Positions 37,680 to 50,400 of a stretch of 64,000 nt of DNA are shown here, in pieces. How positions within the stretch are numbered: the stretch's first letter is position 1; each line of letters opens with the position of its first letter. The position numbers were made by a program, and so were the translations under genes. Below the pieces are notes generated by a model. The model did no database searches, was not told the DNA's origin, and was given only the letters and a program-made list of their open reading frames with translations. Source of the DNA: Haemonchus contortus (Eukaryota; Nematoda; Chromadorea; Rhabditida; Trichostrongylidae); contig LS997565.1 in assembly GCA_000469685.2 (NCBI GenBank), positions 20,062,740 to 20,126,739 on the forward strand. Direction: 5' to 3'.

Positions 37680-38105
37680 ATCGTTATGGAAGTGGACAAG
37701 AGGATCTTTCGAAAACTGCTCGATACAAGATGGGCTACGATCTCCACAATAAGGTATACCCAAAGGATCTTTCCACTGGCGACCTATTTACTTTTGCACG
37801 ACGACACAGTTCGTCCCAAACCGAAAAACCAGTGGAAAGGCCCTCTTGTGATTGAGGAAATCAATCGCCCCAACATCACAATCACTAACCTTGTAGGTCG
37901 CCCAGTGCGACAAGCAGTCCATATCAACCGTTTGAAATTGTATTCCCCTCGTTTGATGCCACTTGATGCTTCTAAAACAAACACCACACCATCATTCGAA
38001 CACAATATAGAAGCACCGAGTAGCACCGAACAACCAATAATACGACGGTCTCGTCGCCTTCAGGAGAAACAACAACGGCAAAGTTCATCAGACTATTATG
38101 ATTGA
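37680..38105 (+). pseudogene. Gypsy integrase C-terminal fragment
   Basis: The frame at 37686-38105 contains RPKPKNQWKGPLVIEEINRP and NLVGRPVRQAVHINRLKLY, the GPY/F-like C-terminal module of Gypsy integrases, then a charged tail (RRSRRLQEKQQRQ). The catalytic core is deleted: 37290-37680 has only scraps. This tail helps target integration in working elements. Confidence 0.75.
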
Positions 38106-38935
38106 GCTACAACATGTGTTCTCACGGCGAGAACACAGCCCTGGGTAAGTTAAAATTTCTATTTTAACTTCAAGTTCTCTTATCAACACGTTTCCCTGAA
38201 TAGGCGGTTCAAGGAAATAAATTCTTTCTCACTGTAATATCAAAATTACGCCCTTATACTAGTCGACCAAAAGTGTGCAGTGCTAAGACTAGTATTCGTA
38301 TCATAGTATTCTCACTTGTCCGTATATTAGTCGAATCCCACACAGACTATTATACGCTTCGTCAGGCATACTAGTCTACTATTCGTATACCTTAGCCAGA
38401 CTAGTAATTAGAATTATGCAGAAAAGCTGACCATCATGTGCAAGTGATACTGTTTATTCAAACACCCACTCTTCATATTGTCACATCTAAGCATTATACT
38501 AATAAGATTCACAATGCTTCCTTTTTAATGACGAATATCATGTTGTATAACTGATATAAACCCACTATCGCACCAATTAGACTATATTGTATAACCAAAA
38601 CTAAAATAGCACCGCTGCTGTAACCCACTGTCACATATATGACTTTTCTTTCACGCCTGTATTCATCACATAATTCCCATTATTCAAACTCGGGGACGAG
38701 TTTATTCTCTTGAACGAGTGGCACACTAGCCTGCTTCACCAGCCTGCTTTCTAGCCTTTTCTAAGGGCGGCTTGTATCCTATACCAACATCTTGTCTCGT
38801 TTGGCAGTTCAATTTCTCTCGCAAAATTTGCTGACCCATAACGTCCTCTATGTCCGCACATCTCTCATCATATACTTAACATCACACGGAACAGTTCTCA
38901 AAGCTCGAGGACGAGCTTTCCCTAACGAATGGAGA

Positions 38936-39279
38936 TGTCGAGTCATGGGCCAGCTACGGCTGAGTCATGCGCCAGCTCGAGACGGATACCGAGGTTTCAT
39001 CAGCTCCGCCGACGCACCTCGTCACTATTACACAATGGAAACCTCAGTATAAAAGAGCCGCCTCATGGAGTCAAGGTCGTCGTCGTCTCTTAGCCTCCAG
39101 GCTACCCCGGCCCTTTGTCCAGGCTATCACCTGCCCTCTAGTCCTGTCCCCCCTTTTGTCCTATCTGTTATTTACTCGCATATAATAAACATATATATAT
39201 ACTCATACTCTTCCATACAGAAGCATTCCCTCAATCCGCTACACATCAGGTATAGGCCCGTACAACCTATAACTTGATA
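38936..39279 (+). repeat. 3' LTR of the Gypsy element
   Basis: 344 bp, identical to the left LTR except for one extra C near 39150. The bases just before it (GAATGGAGA) are purine-rich, as for a polypurine tract. Confidence 0.9.
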
Positions 39280-39730
39280 AAGTATAATCGAAAGAAATTT
39301 TCTTTATAAGGAAAAGCGAAAGTGTTTGTTGGTGTTAATGCAGTCAGTCATTTCTCCTTCGTATTCTCATTTTTACTGGAATTTCACATATTCATTCGCG
39401 AACCTTCGCCCGCGCGGTGCGACTGCATTTCTTAACGGTCAGTTTATTTTCCTCTTTGCCTTTCTATTTCATTGTTTTTTTCGGTTTTACTGATTTTGTA
39501 CTGTGTATCAACTTGTTTTTGTATTGTGTTTTCGTTTGTCTGCTTTCCTTGGTGCATTCCCCTGGTTAGCCTCCGAATTTTACTTGCTTTTCTTCGTTTG
39601 TGTCTGGTTGCCCGGGTGCCCTGTTAATCAATTCTATTGATCCTCATTGCTATGATTATTACCCAAACAGAGGAACCTCAACGTTGTAGCAGAAGTTGCG
39701 AAGGGCAAAAATGGTGTTTCTCAGGTCGAG

Positions 39731-40374
39731 ATGAACAGCAGTTTTCGTGCTGGTGTTCCTGTAGTGAATGGCTTTAGCACAGCTGCTTCTTTTGGCTCTG
39801 TCCCCGTTGACTATAGTAAGCTCTCGGTCAATGAGCTCTTACTAAATATAATGGAAACTAACAAGGACCTAGCAGTTGCGCAAATGCTCTCTGCTTTATG
39901 CAACAAATGCCTAAAGATTTTGCTGATCATCCCGAGAAATAGAAACGATCCCGGAGTATTGTCCCTGCTGGCTTGAAAGAAAGTGAGAAAAGTCTACCGC
40001 CCTCGGCTCGCCAAAGAGGGCTCGCGGCCAAAGCTTCTGAGGTGTTGGATGTGCTCGATGTTGAGTGCACTTTTTGCGATGTATATCGTATGGGAAAATG
40101 GGACCCTGTGAAGCCAAGGCTAGTCAAGATTGTACTCCCGGCTGTGGCGCACTGGCGAATAGCTCTTAAAAATGCTCGCCATCTCCGCAATTCAAGCTTT
40201 CCCGAAGTTTTCGTTAGAAAAAGCATGACACGGGAAGAACGTAAACGTGAATTTGAATTGAGGCAAATGGCTTACGAAAAGAACAGCGGTTACGCTAGTC
40301 GTGAGTGGGTAGTATACCGAGGGCAGCTGAAGCATGTCTCTGAGTTACCGGAACGGATTTCGGTAAACGCTTAA
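39731..40374 (+). pseudogene. LINE ORF1, copy b (one frame change)
   Basis: Starts MNSSFRAGVPVVNGFSTAAS, followed by a helical region (NELLLNIMETNKDLAVAQML). The first frame stops at 39976. The second frame (39973-40374) carries the RNA-binding part: SEVLDVLDVECTFCDVYRMG, then RLVKIVLPAVAHWRIALKNA, then VFVRKSMTREERKREFELRQ. That pattern is typical of ORF1 RRM-type domains in CR1 and L1 elements. ORF1 binds element RNA. Joining needs one frame change near 39975. Confidence 0.75.
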
Positions 40375-40499
40375 ATCTGCACGGACCTTCTGTTCCCCCA
40401 TCATGTTTTTGCTTAATTCGCGGAGTCTCGCCAATAAACTTGACCATCTTCATTTATTTTTGTTTGATAAGAAACCTGATAATGTTTTATAACAGAAAC

Positions 40500-43351
40500 G
40501 TGGCTAAATGCGAAGGTCAAGAACTCGGAAATCATTGGTAATCTACTATATAGTGCTGTTCGCCTGGATAGGGTGGCGCAAAGGTGGCGGTGTCTGTTGT
40601 ATATTTAAAAATAATCTTCTTTTGCGTAATGTGCCCCTGTTTCGGAAATTGAAGACGGACCTCTTGTGTGTCGAGTTAGTGGGCGCATCGGCTATGCCGT
40701 GTTTTAGATTCATTCTAGGCTATCGACCCCCAAATTGTGTGAAGAATGATCATGATGATTTACTAGCTGCATTGTCCTCGCTGATTTCATCGGTGCCTAA
40801 CACAATTATTTTGGATGATTTTAATCTCCATATGACTGGAATTAACGTGTGGCTTTTGACGGGACCTCTAAAGAGTACCTAAACTTCTTCATGCATTCCG
40901 GTTATAGTCAGTTCGGTGACAAATCTACCCATATGAACCGAACACTAGATTTGGTTCTTGCTTCCGCTTCCACTGCGTGATGTTACCGTACTTTCCCCCT
41001 TGCCACTGCGGATCACTCGATAATTCAGTTTTCGGTGGAAGCTTACGTAACTTCCGTTCAGACTCTGTTACCTAAACCTGACTTTCTCCAGGTGGATTAC
41101 ACGGCTTTGTCCCATAGCTTTGATGAAGTCGATTGGTGGCATGTTTTTGAGGGTTATGAATCAGCGTCCGACATGTATCATAGATTCTGCCTAGTTGTAT
41201 ATGATAAGCTTGCTCATTACGTTCCATTTCGTTATCGTATTGCCCCTGCCTTGAAATTTCCCGCCCACATTCGAAAATTTGCTATCGCAGAAGCAGCGAA
41301 TGTTCGAGCGCTCCTCTAACCCACTCTCTGATACGCACTATAAGAAAGTTAGTTCAGATTTGAATTATCATCTCAAGAGGTTTTTGGGTTACCGTGAGCA
41401 TCGCTCAGCATCCTATGCTTCTATGAAGTATCTTTATGTGTACCTGAATAAGAAATTGAATGGAAATTCTCGATCATCGCTATTAACGGATGTTGACGGA
41501 TACAAATGTTATACTGATGAAGATAAAGCAGCTGCTCTGGGCAAGATTTTTGCGAGTACTTTTTCCATAGGAGATTTCAATGCTGGTGAGGTGCCTCGTT
41601 GTGATGTTTCGTCTCAGTGTGTCCACCCAGTTATATGTTATAAACCTTCTGTAATATTTTCAGTCCTGAAGCACCTCAAGCCATCCGTCACAGAGCCCTA
41701 TGACGGCATCCCACCAATTGTATTCAAGAAGTGCGCTTCGTCTTTTTCAAAATCCTCGGCGCATATCTTCAACGTCTCCCTTATGTTGGGTGTGGTTCCT
41801 GAGATTTGGAAAAAGGTGTTGGTGACTGCAATTCCCAAAGTTCCTGAAGCTCAGTCTGTTTTTGACTTTAGACCCATAAGTATTACGCCCACTCCCGTCG
41901 AAGTTATGGAGAGAATCTTAAGGGATAAGTTGTTGTCTTGGTGTATCAGAGCCAAAATCATACCACCTGAACAGCATGGATTCCTTCTCAGTGCAAGCAC
42001 TGCTACTAATTTAGTTGACAGTTTACTTGATTTGTGTCTTGCCTTGAATCGAGGATGTGGTTGAGGTCGATGTGGTTTACGTTGATTTATCCAAGGCATT
42101 CGATAAGGTGAACCACCCTATTATGCTGCAGAAACTCGAAAGGCTCGGTATAGGAGGTTGTTTACTGCAATGGCTGAGACCTTACTTAAATTTGCACCAT
42201 ATGACTGTCAAAGTAGGGCCGTGCTTTTCTGAAAGGCACCTCTGTTGTAGTGGAGCGCCTCAGGGTAGGGTATTATACCCCCTCCTGTTTTGCTATATAC
42301 AATGGAGCTACCACAAAACCCAAAATCCTTAAAACATCGCAGCACATCAAGGTACAAATCTATGCTGATGACGTGAAATTGTATGGCATTTATGACTACT
42401 GTAACTGTGATGAGGTTAGCTCGGCCTTGAAACTTTCCATTGAAAAGCTAAACGTTTGGGCGTCGGAACTCGGCCTAGCAATAAACTTGAGTAAATATTC
42501 TGTTTTCCACATAGGTGTGGGCGCCAAGAGCTATGAAGTCAGAGGGGTTCTTCTTAAGGCAGTTGAGTCTATGAGAGATCTTGGTGTTTTTGTAGATTCC
42601 AAATTGAAGTTCTCTTCACATTTTGACCATGCCGTGAACAAAGCATATGCCTCACTTTTCAGTTTATTTCGGAACATACACAGCAATAAGCCTGAAGTGC
42701 TCTTTCGTCTTTATAAGGCAAATGTCCTACCCCATTTAGAATGCTGCTCCCAAATTTGGAGTCCAAGTCGGCTTAAGGACATAAGAAAGATCGAAAGGGT
42801 CCAGCATGTAGCTATTAGGTCAGTTTTCTTTCGGGTCTATGGCTTTGGTTCTGGTACTATGCCCAATTACGCCGAACGATTGAAACTTTTCAATCTGGAA
42901 AGTTTGCATCACAGGATAGTTCTCTCGGATCTCGTATTCGCTTTTCGTATATTACGTGGTGAATTGATTGTTAGCCCGAGTAGGTTCTGGATCTTTAGGC
43001 CTTGTAGCGACAGAGGGAGTGGTTTTGTCTGCATTACCCCAAAATCCAGAGCAAAAACTGCTCTCTCCTTTTCAATTTCTTCCCTACGGAGTCGCTAGGT
43101 GGTTTCAACTGCTGCCTATCGAAGTGATGAAGTCTGAGAATAGTCAGGTCTTTAAGGATAGGCTGAAGCGGATTGGTTTATGGCGGGTTTGGCTGTTGAC
43201 GATCTCTTTTGACCTTTTCTTTTCAGATATTGTTTTGTACACAGATTCTACTTATTACTGGTTTCCTCCTATGATGGGCAGTGTAGGTTCCCGTGCTTTT
43301 TCGTTAACAACTATGGAAGTGTTGGAGGGAAGGCGCGCGATTCACGCGTGA
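40500..43351 (+). pseudogene. LINE ORF2 (endonuclease and RT), copy b
   Basis: Endonuclease: GYRPPNCVKNDHDDLLAALS, then NTIILDDFNLHM (about 40720-40840); the usual GDFN box reads DDFN. Frame stops follow near 40882 and 40980. RT: frame 41279-42064 (EPYDGIPPIVFKKCASSF, then QHGFLLSASTATNLVDSL), then a one-base shift at about 42055, then VVYVDLSKAFDKVNHPIML, SGAPQGRVLYPLLF (42057-42300), then IYADDVKLYGI with an intact YADD box in frame 42250-43098. The C-terminal end lies near 43150-43351. The shift at 42055 is also in copy c. Confidence 0.85.
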
Positions 43352-44777
43352 CCCCATTAGAGATCTTCGCGCGCGCAGCATCGTTTCAGTGCCTTTCTGT
43401 TGAGATGGATCAAATAAATTTGTAGAAGTCCACGGCTTCACCATGAGTAGAGGAAATCTCTTTACTATGGCAAAAAAGCCCCTTCGAGATTGAGAATTCA
43501 CTTCATTGGTCTACAATTTATTTGTCAAACGTTCAAAATAAGAATACTCTCAAATTTTTTGGTCCTAGTAAACGCAATCCCTCTGTAAACGTGCATAGTT
43601 GGCCTTTTCTTTACTTATTCTACTTATAAGTTCTTATTTCTTCCGTTATGATGGTAGGCATGATGTTTTAGCGCGTTTTGTCCGCTGACCTCATTCTATT
43701 GACGCGTGAATCGCACCACACCCGTGTTGGAGTGGTCCATCAATGCCTTCCGATTTCCACTTGCTTGGCGCTGGAATGTCAAATCGGTCTCCTTGACGCC
43801 TGCGATGTGGAGGCCGGGTTGCCTCTCGTACAATCATCAGGCATCGCGTTCCATGCCATAGTCAGCACGTGTTGCTCCAGAGTTTGTAATGTATCCTCCG
43901 GTGTTGTCGTGTTGGTTTCGGTCTCTGATGCTCTCTGATTTTTGCTATTATTAGTGCTGGATTTTCTCTCCTTCACGTTGCATTTGCGGATCGAGTGTTG
44001 TTGCCAGTAGCTATTTGGTTTCTTGTTAGTTGTGGTATAGTCTTGTCCTGAATTGGTGTGACTTTTGTTACGTGATTGGTTGCCATGTTTTAGGAGGCAG
44101 TCGATAGTTTACAGAATCTATTTTCACTCATGATCCTTCTATGCCATACTGAGCTATAAAGTGGATGGGATTACACTGTATGTTGCAGCTTCTCCTTCGT
44201 TCAGTTTCCTGTATCTCTCCACCTATGTGCCTGCCTTGCCATTCCACGTGGGCGGCCGGTATACCCGTGTGCGGAGTTTGACAAGTCCCTATGACCCCGT
44301 TGTGGCGAAGGGCATCATAGCCGGCTGATGCTGGTGCTTGCTAGGAGACACTGCGTTGCTTTTCGAGAGAAGCTCGTCTATCTCTTCGTTTCGCCTCTTA
44401 TAATATTATTTATTATTGAATTGTTATTTCTCGACACTCATGAGTTGGTTCCACTTATACGGATACTGCCTCCTGCTCATGTTGCCTCTCACGCAATACT
44501 GGGGCCTTTTGTGTAATATTGGTGTTCTGTTATTGCAATAGTTACTTACCCGCTTTAAATACCTCTTTCAGGATCCTTTTTGGCTTCTCCGGCTTTATCC
44601 GAACTGATTTCTGAGTCGATCTTGCAGTCTTTGGTGTTTATTCTTTTTTTGTTTTTTTCCTGTTTTCTTCTCATTCCTTGCCCCTCTTCCTTTCCCGGCC
44701 TGGTTTCTCTATTTATATAAGCCCATGTTTTTGGGTTGGCATGTCGTTTTGACGTATGGAAATAAATAAATAAATAA
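43352..44777 (+). other. LINE copy b 3' region with (AAAT)n tail
   Basis: Non-coding 1.4 kb after ORF2. The part 43683-44777 is shared with copy a (11640-12731). The part 43352-43675 is shared with copy c (to 62695). A few bases around 43677 differ in all copies, so a small deletion may lie there. The tail AAATAAATAAAT ends at 44777-44780. Confidence 0.65.
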
Positions 44778-44866
44778 ATATTCAAGTCACAGCGGTGATG
44801 ACCACGTTTATACTCGGCTTGGATAGAAAAAAAACGGATCTTGCACGAAAGCTTTATTTGGGACAA

Positions 44867-45629
44867 TCACAAACAAATACCACATGTTTTTGCACAGAGC
44901 TGCGATGCAAGGTAGTATTTATCATAATTGGTGCATATGTAATCGGGGCTGCCGGTGTGGACAGAGCAATATGCTTCACCTCCTCTGTCTACGCATGGCT
45001 GAAAAGATATAGTTTCAGTAACAGACTTCATATAAATGGCCGTGATTTATCACCTAACGCATGTCGTGCATTACACTTCCAGACTTTGGAGGGAGAAGGT
45101 TGCGTATGGAGTGGGATCAGGCGTACACTATCGTACGCATAGCAGAAGGGTCAAAACTTGGATCGCTACCCGCGATATTTGAGATTTTAAGCGAGTGTGT
45201 CCTCAAATAGGGTCTGATTAAAGCCAAAAGACAGCAAGCCTCAAAAAAGAAGGCTCTATAAACTTTAGGGTTAAGAAAATGGGAAAATAATAAAAAAAAT
45301 CACATAAGTGGTTGATGCCCCAATTTAGGACTCTTTTGTAGAGGACACCCAAATATTTTATCCCACCGGAAAAGGCATTGTTATCAACCGAAACAGTGCT
45401 GTGAAGAAGCTACAAATCGAGTTGGTTTGGGTGTAATTTGGTTCCGTATTTGATTGTTCGTGCTCTACCAGCTTAACCCATCACTGTATGCGGTCCTCGC
45501 ATATCAATAGAAGAAGTTGTTTATGCCACATAATATACCGAAAAAGTAACCTACAGCTTTGGTAGTGACTGCTGCTTCGGTTGTGAAGGCGTTGAGCAGG
45601 AAAAGAGCACAGACAACGTAGAAGAACAT
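44867..45629 (-). CDS. Secreted ShKT-domain peptide, copy 4 (two exons, intact)
   Basis: Exon 1 is 45629-45555: a signal peptide starting MFFYVVCALFLLNAF, ending at a GTAGGT donor. The intron is 556 bp. Exon 2 is 44998-44867: acceptor ATATCTTTTCAG, ShKT domain with all six cysteines, stop TGA. A polyadenylation signal AATAAA follows on the minus strand near 44857. Phase is 0 at both sides. Relative to copy 3, exon 1 differs at two residues and the ShKT domain only by silent changes. The (AAAT)n tail of LINE copy b lies about 85 bp past the stop. Promoter palindrome and TATA box are intact at 45703-45717 and 45673-45681. Secretion and ShK-like fold are inferred from sequence. Confidence 0.8.
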
Positions 45630-46638
45630 ATCGAGCTCTGCTGAACTGATGATGGATTATCGCCAATTGTGCCTATTTATACAGCATTACCTGAAAATCG
45701 AGAACAATGCCATTGTTCCCAAAACTGCAGCTGTTTCTGCTTTCAGAAGTGTGGGTGGCGCTCTTCATGGTGTTGTGAATCCTTTTTTTTACGAAGTTCG
45801 CACCCATCATCTCCCAATCCCATCTCATCTCAAACCCTAAATTCATTTTTCAAAAGTAAAAAAGCCTAGGCACCTGCTCACTGTTCAAAGTATCCGATTT
45901 TGCACTGTCTACATGGAACACACAATCAAAGGATCTAAAGTTCGGCCGAGGTCACCTCGCATATTCGGTCGCTTTTTCCATTGAGGATAAAGTAAATTTT
46001 CGTTGGTGCTCTGAAAAGGATAAAATTCAGAAATGGAATCAACGGGCAGTAGCTGCTCAGCCTAAGGAACCGGTCGTCACAATGAATGAGTAATAGTGAT
46101 ATAGACAAAATAAAACCGACCAAATTAGCAGATTTCCTTCCATTATTTCTTAGAGACCCCTTGACGACAATGAGCTCACCCATTCTCCTAATTCTCACTC
46201 TTCATAAATCGTGATTCTCTCACAGTTGCGGTGAGATCACAAAAATATGGTAGGCACCGCCTCAGGGAAAGAACAATAATAGCGAGAAAAAAAACTTAGA
46301 TGTTTTTCTAATAAACGCCTTGCATGGAGGCATTAAAATGCTTTTCCACCTTTTTAAGAATGTCAAATCATTCATAAGAACAAATCCTTGGAAGAATTTC
46401 TGAAAAAATAAAAAAAGGTCTCCGGAAAAGCTGGAAACTTCAAAACGCGCAAACAATAATTTAATCGCTATCCATCACCTTATTCTGCCTGAAGAATTAG
46501 ACACCGTTCAAGCTCACGATATCTGAGGGTCACGAGATCTGAAAGACTGCTCTGCTTCCTTTCTAAAATTTTCGTTTTTACCCCTTTCGTTGTGTCCTTT
46601 TTAACATATGCAAAGAATAAAAAGTCTTGGAGTATTAA

Positions 46639-47185
46639 CCCATTGACGACCATGCAGTCCACATGTGGACTGCAGTTGTATTTTTTGTTCTATTCGTATA
46701 AATTTTCACTTTATTTCTATTCTTCTTCTCGAAACATTACATCAGGTCTAAATGAAACTGCATACAACGTAGACCTAGAAAATCTTCTAGTTTTGCAATT
46801 GTAAAGGTGTTTTTTTCGAAGAGTCATTACCTTGGTGGATTTTTCGTTCGTTGAACAACTCCAAAAAATGAGATATTTTGAAAAGACGGTCGTCATTAGC
46901 ATTTCCAAATGCAAAGCTTGTAAAAACTCCCCGAAACGATTTCTGGTAATGATTAACCCATTGACAACCCGCCTTTTACATTTTCCTTACATTAACTTTT
47001 AATTTCTCTTATAACTGTAGTTGGAATGAATGATTCGTGGATCACGATGCCTCAAGATTCTCTAGGAGTTTGTAAGCTCAGCTGATACTTGAAAACATGA
47101 AAATTATAAGAACGTTGATAAATAGAAATACTACAGGAGCACGATATGTTGTGGCCCGCCGGCGGGTCACGCGGTCGTCAATGGG
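46639..47185. mobile_element. 547-bp piggyBac-type MITE
   Basis: Terminal inverted repeats of 13 bp (CCCATTGACGACC) with TTAA on both sides (46635-46638, 47186-47189). The other arm has one TTAA at 26525-26528 in otherwise matching sequence (CTGTTTAATGCTCCAAG), which is the empty site. TTAA targets and CCC-starting ends mark piggyBac. An internal partial copy of the terminal motif lies near 46953. There is no transposase ORF; a palindromic CAGTCCACATGTGGACTG lies at about 46655. Confidence 0.9.
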
Positions 47186-47342
47186 TTAAACAGTTATGTC
47201 TGGGGATGCGCACGCGCATTCGACCTCCACTCAGAATCGTAGTGGCGTATTGAACGCGTATGTGGCCTATGCATGAATTGGGGTGGTCAGCCGGTGTGCA
47301 GGTCAGAGTTTCAATCCTCCCAGACGAGTGTGGTGCCATTTA

Positions 47343-47449
47343 ATCAACACTGAATTAATGGAAGACTTGGTTGGCCCAAGCGGGTACCGGTCCGAGATTT
47401 GAACCTGTGACCGGGCTGCGCCACGTGCCACCACACCATCTTGGCTCCT
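47343..47449 (-). repeat. tRNA-derived SINE-like sequence, arm 2 copy
   Basis: Same element as 21453-21558. On the minus strand it keeps GGTTCAAATCTCGGACC, close to a pol III B box, and TGGCACGTGGCGC as an A-box-like part. It starts GGAGCCAAGATGG. A second, weaker tRNA-like stretch lies on the plus strand at about 47290-47335 (GTCAGCCGGTGTGC, then AGTTTCAATCCTCC). Confidence 0.5.
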
Positions 47450-50400
47450 AGTTAATATTATACCCACTGGAAAAGTTGGAGATGCACCGATTATACATCG
47501 AAGTTTAGTTCACTTTTCAGGTTTTAGGATGGCTGCCGCTAGAAGTGTCTTCTTAGAGTAGGTGTTCTTTGAGAAATGCACACGGAGCTCACAATTCACT
47601 GAACCACCTCTCTTCTATTTCAAGAAGAGATGAAAGGATATTGATAGGCGAAGCTCAGTGATTTTGATGGTATTCCTAGCCACGGCTGATAGCAGTTTTA
47701 CGAACATAAAATTTGTGAAATGCGCTAACCATACTCAGGAGGACCTCCAGATTTCATTACAAGAAGCTTAGGTTGAATCCATGACGGCATCCCAGTGAAA
47801 TAACTCTGGACAACTAAACCCACCTTGAACTTTATCTAATAGGCCTAAGTGAAAAAGGAGATGGCTGAGAACTTCCTCTCCCTTTGCTGAACTAGCGTAT
47901 TAGGGTGAGTGCAACAATGGGATTTTTTCTCTGGTTGCCTCCCGTCAAAGATACGCCTCATATAGGAGAGCGCGATGCGAGAGCATTACGATGATTCAAC
48001 TTCATCGCACCTTCACAAGACCGAATGCTTGGCAAACCTATCACAAATCTTGAATTTTGAATAGTAATGAGTCCCATTTAACAAGTTTACTTCAAGGAAG
48101 GAGTCGACAGGCCTAGGCACTCAATCTACGGGTGTTGTGATGGAAAACCTAGCTTCACTCTTCTGCTTAAATAATTACTTCGCACTCTTTGTGCCGGGAA
48201 CTACCCAGAATTTGTCTTGTGTTTTTTCAGAAAGGGATTTTTAAATAGTACATGCTTGTATCAGATAGGTGAATGATTAAATAAATAATGCGACCTAATG
48301 AACTCGTTGAATTCGTATTCTGGTTTTCAAAAACGATAACAAGCAGGTCCAGATATGTACATATGTACGTGAAACAATGCCAACATCGGGAGAGCCAAAA
48401 AATGGAGTCATACACGGTTAAAGTTGAAAAATGCTGTATACTGAAAGGATGGCTTTGATCAACCGAGCCCCTCACTAACTCTTATATATTGATCTGAAGC
48501 AAAATTGGAGAACGTTCCACCTCTTTCGTAATACCATAGCGGATCGAAACTAGCTATAGGACCACTTTTCTAAATATTCGCACCATACTGAAGCCCCTTC
48601 TGCACCCTGGCAAGAAACGGCACTCTGAAATCACTGCATATACAAAGAACTGTCGATACCTCTATTACGTGGTCGGGAGCGAGTGAGATGGAATGTTTCT
48701 GGAGGCCGTCACGTCTCACAGGGGATCGCAAGCGACGGAAATGCTACTGCATGCCGCAGACAGAGTGGCGCATACTGCAGGCAGGCGCGATTGAGGTACC
48801 GAATGGCAACGTGCTGCATTGTCGTCGGTAACCGGGTACGCAGTACTCCCCTAGAATCCCGGGCGACGCAAATCTAGTCTCCCGGGAGGCACCTCATCCA
48901 CTCGCAACAACTTGAAACATTTTTTTCGACTTTTTTTCTGCTGTTTCATTTCCCATTTTTCAACCCCATAAACCAACCCTTCAAACGAACTAGCCCTTCA
49001 GAGTCAGAAAGAGTAATCCCTCATTTGCTCCTACGTCGCACTTCACTAGGACCACTAAGAATCCCAATCCGTTGCCGGAGAAGTTACTCATTAAGCGGAC
49101 TGGTGATAAAAGCTGTTCTGCACACTGTACTATACAGAGTCTCCAAACCTACTAATTGGGTTTGCTGAGGTCGAAGTTCATTATTACAACTGAAATCATT
49201 TATTATTAGATTCTTGAACCCCATTTTATGAGAATCACCTTGTATATCAATAATGATTCACTTACTGAGGGACCGCTCATACATCGATCTGAGCATGAAA
49301 GCTCCGGTACTAGTTTTCGGAACGCGAAACCATCTGTTTTAACCTGAGGCTGCACAATCTACAGTCTCTGAAATCAAAAATTGTCGGCGTAGTTTGGCAT
49401 GAAGTGTCACAATACCTACCGTTACATGGGAGTTTCCTCACACGAATTAACCTTCCAAACTTCTTGAATTTGATTATTTGAGTAGACACTGGCAATGCAT
49501 TGCCAATATTCTACCTTCAAAATAGTGGCAGAAATAGGGTGGGCAGGATATGGGTAGATGTGGCTACTTTGAAAGCGGTCGTCCCACTTAACGAAAGCTC
49601 CTAAGGGAATCGTTTCGGGAGGCAAATACAATTTGGGGAAAGGAAGAGAGTGAGGGTTCTAAGTGTGAGCCTTTCTGCATTGTCTTATGCCTTTTCAAGA
49701 CCTACCCCGGATTCAGCCCTGTTGAACAGCAAAGGCATGGGAACTTAGTTATGAACCGAAAGCGAAGGAGCCTCCATAGAAGTGGGACACTGCCCCACGT
49801 GACGCTCATGCACAAATCCACTTTGCCCTTCATCCTTCAACGTGGAAGGTGTGAAAATTAAGGAGAAGACAATGGCCAATCCGTCATCGCCCTTAATGGT
49901 TTTGAACCTAGTGTGACCGTGAGCAGTTACCATTGTAAATCGCTGAACACCTGTTGCGTATCTAGACGAATGATCCCACATACTAATCTGGAACCTAATT
50001 GGAGGAGCTTCCTGTTTCAAAACCGCATGGCAAATTAGGAGTAGCTGTAGGCCTTCTTTTCTATTACGCCATACTAACACTGGTCTTGCACCTGTGCAAG
50101 ATACGGCACTGTAGGATAGCCTTGTATAAAAAGGCTTCTGAATACTGGTAAATAGTGGTCCGGAGCCAACGGAAGAGAAAGCAAGACAGCGTAGAGACAC
50201 GCGTAAGCGTAATACAGCGTAAGGTTACGCGTAAAGAAACCGTCACCACAGTCAGTCGTACACGCAAAACCCACAGACGCTCAGAGCAGCATAAACTCAT
50301 CTCCTCTCCGCCGGCAAAAACTTGACCACAACTTTTCCAATTTTTCTCAGCTATTTCATTTTCTCCTTTTGAACTCTATAGTCCGGCAGTCACCATGTTG

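Larger units (their letters stand above)
33225..39279 (+). mobile_element. Gypsy-type LTR element, internally deleted, recent
   Basis: LTRs at 33225-33567 and 38936-39279 are identical except for one base in a C run. A 4-bp target duplication AAGT flanks the element (33221-33224 and 39280-39283). The paralogous site at 58287-58290 has a single AAGT with uninterrupted flank, so it is the empty site. A primer-binding-like TGGAGGTCCCGGG follows the left LTR directly. The inside holds a 2.3-kb leader, an intact gag, and only parts of pol (RT end, RNase H, integrase tail). It must have moved using proteins supplied by another element. Confidence 0.9.
39395..44777 (+). mobile_element. LINE copy b, CR1/Jockey-like, complete span
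   Basis: It starts TTCGCGAACC at 39395 directly after ATATTCA and ends in an (AAAT)n tail before ATATTCAAGTCAC at 44778. The uninterrupted sequence CACATATTCAAGTCAC at 51590-51605 is the empty site. It holds ORF1 (39731-40374), ORF2 (about 40500-43351) and a 1.4-kb 3' region shared with copy a. Copy c at 58402 has the same 5' junction. The element was already broken before it was duplicated, since the main lesions are shared. Confidence 0.85.

Noticed and set aside
44795..45142. ORFs with hydrophobic IIIGAYVIGAAGVDRAICF at each ShKT locus
   Set aside because: They are the antisense of the ShKT exon. The opposite strand has splice sites, six cysteines and a stop, and this frame breaks between copies.
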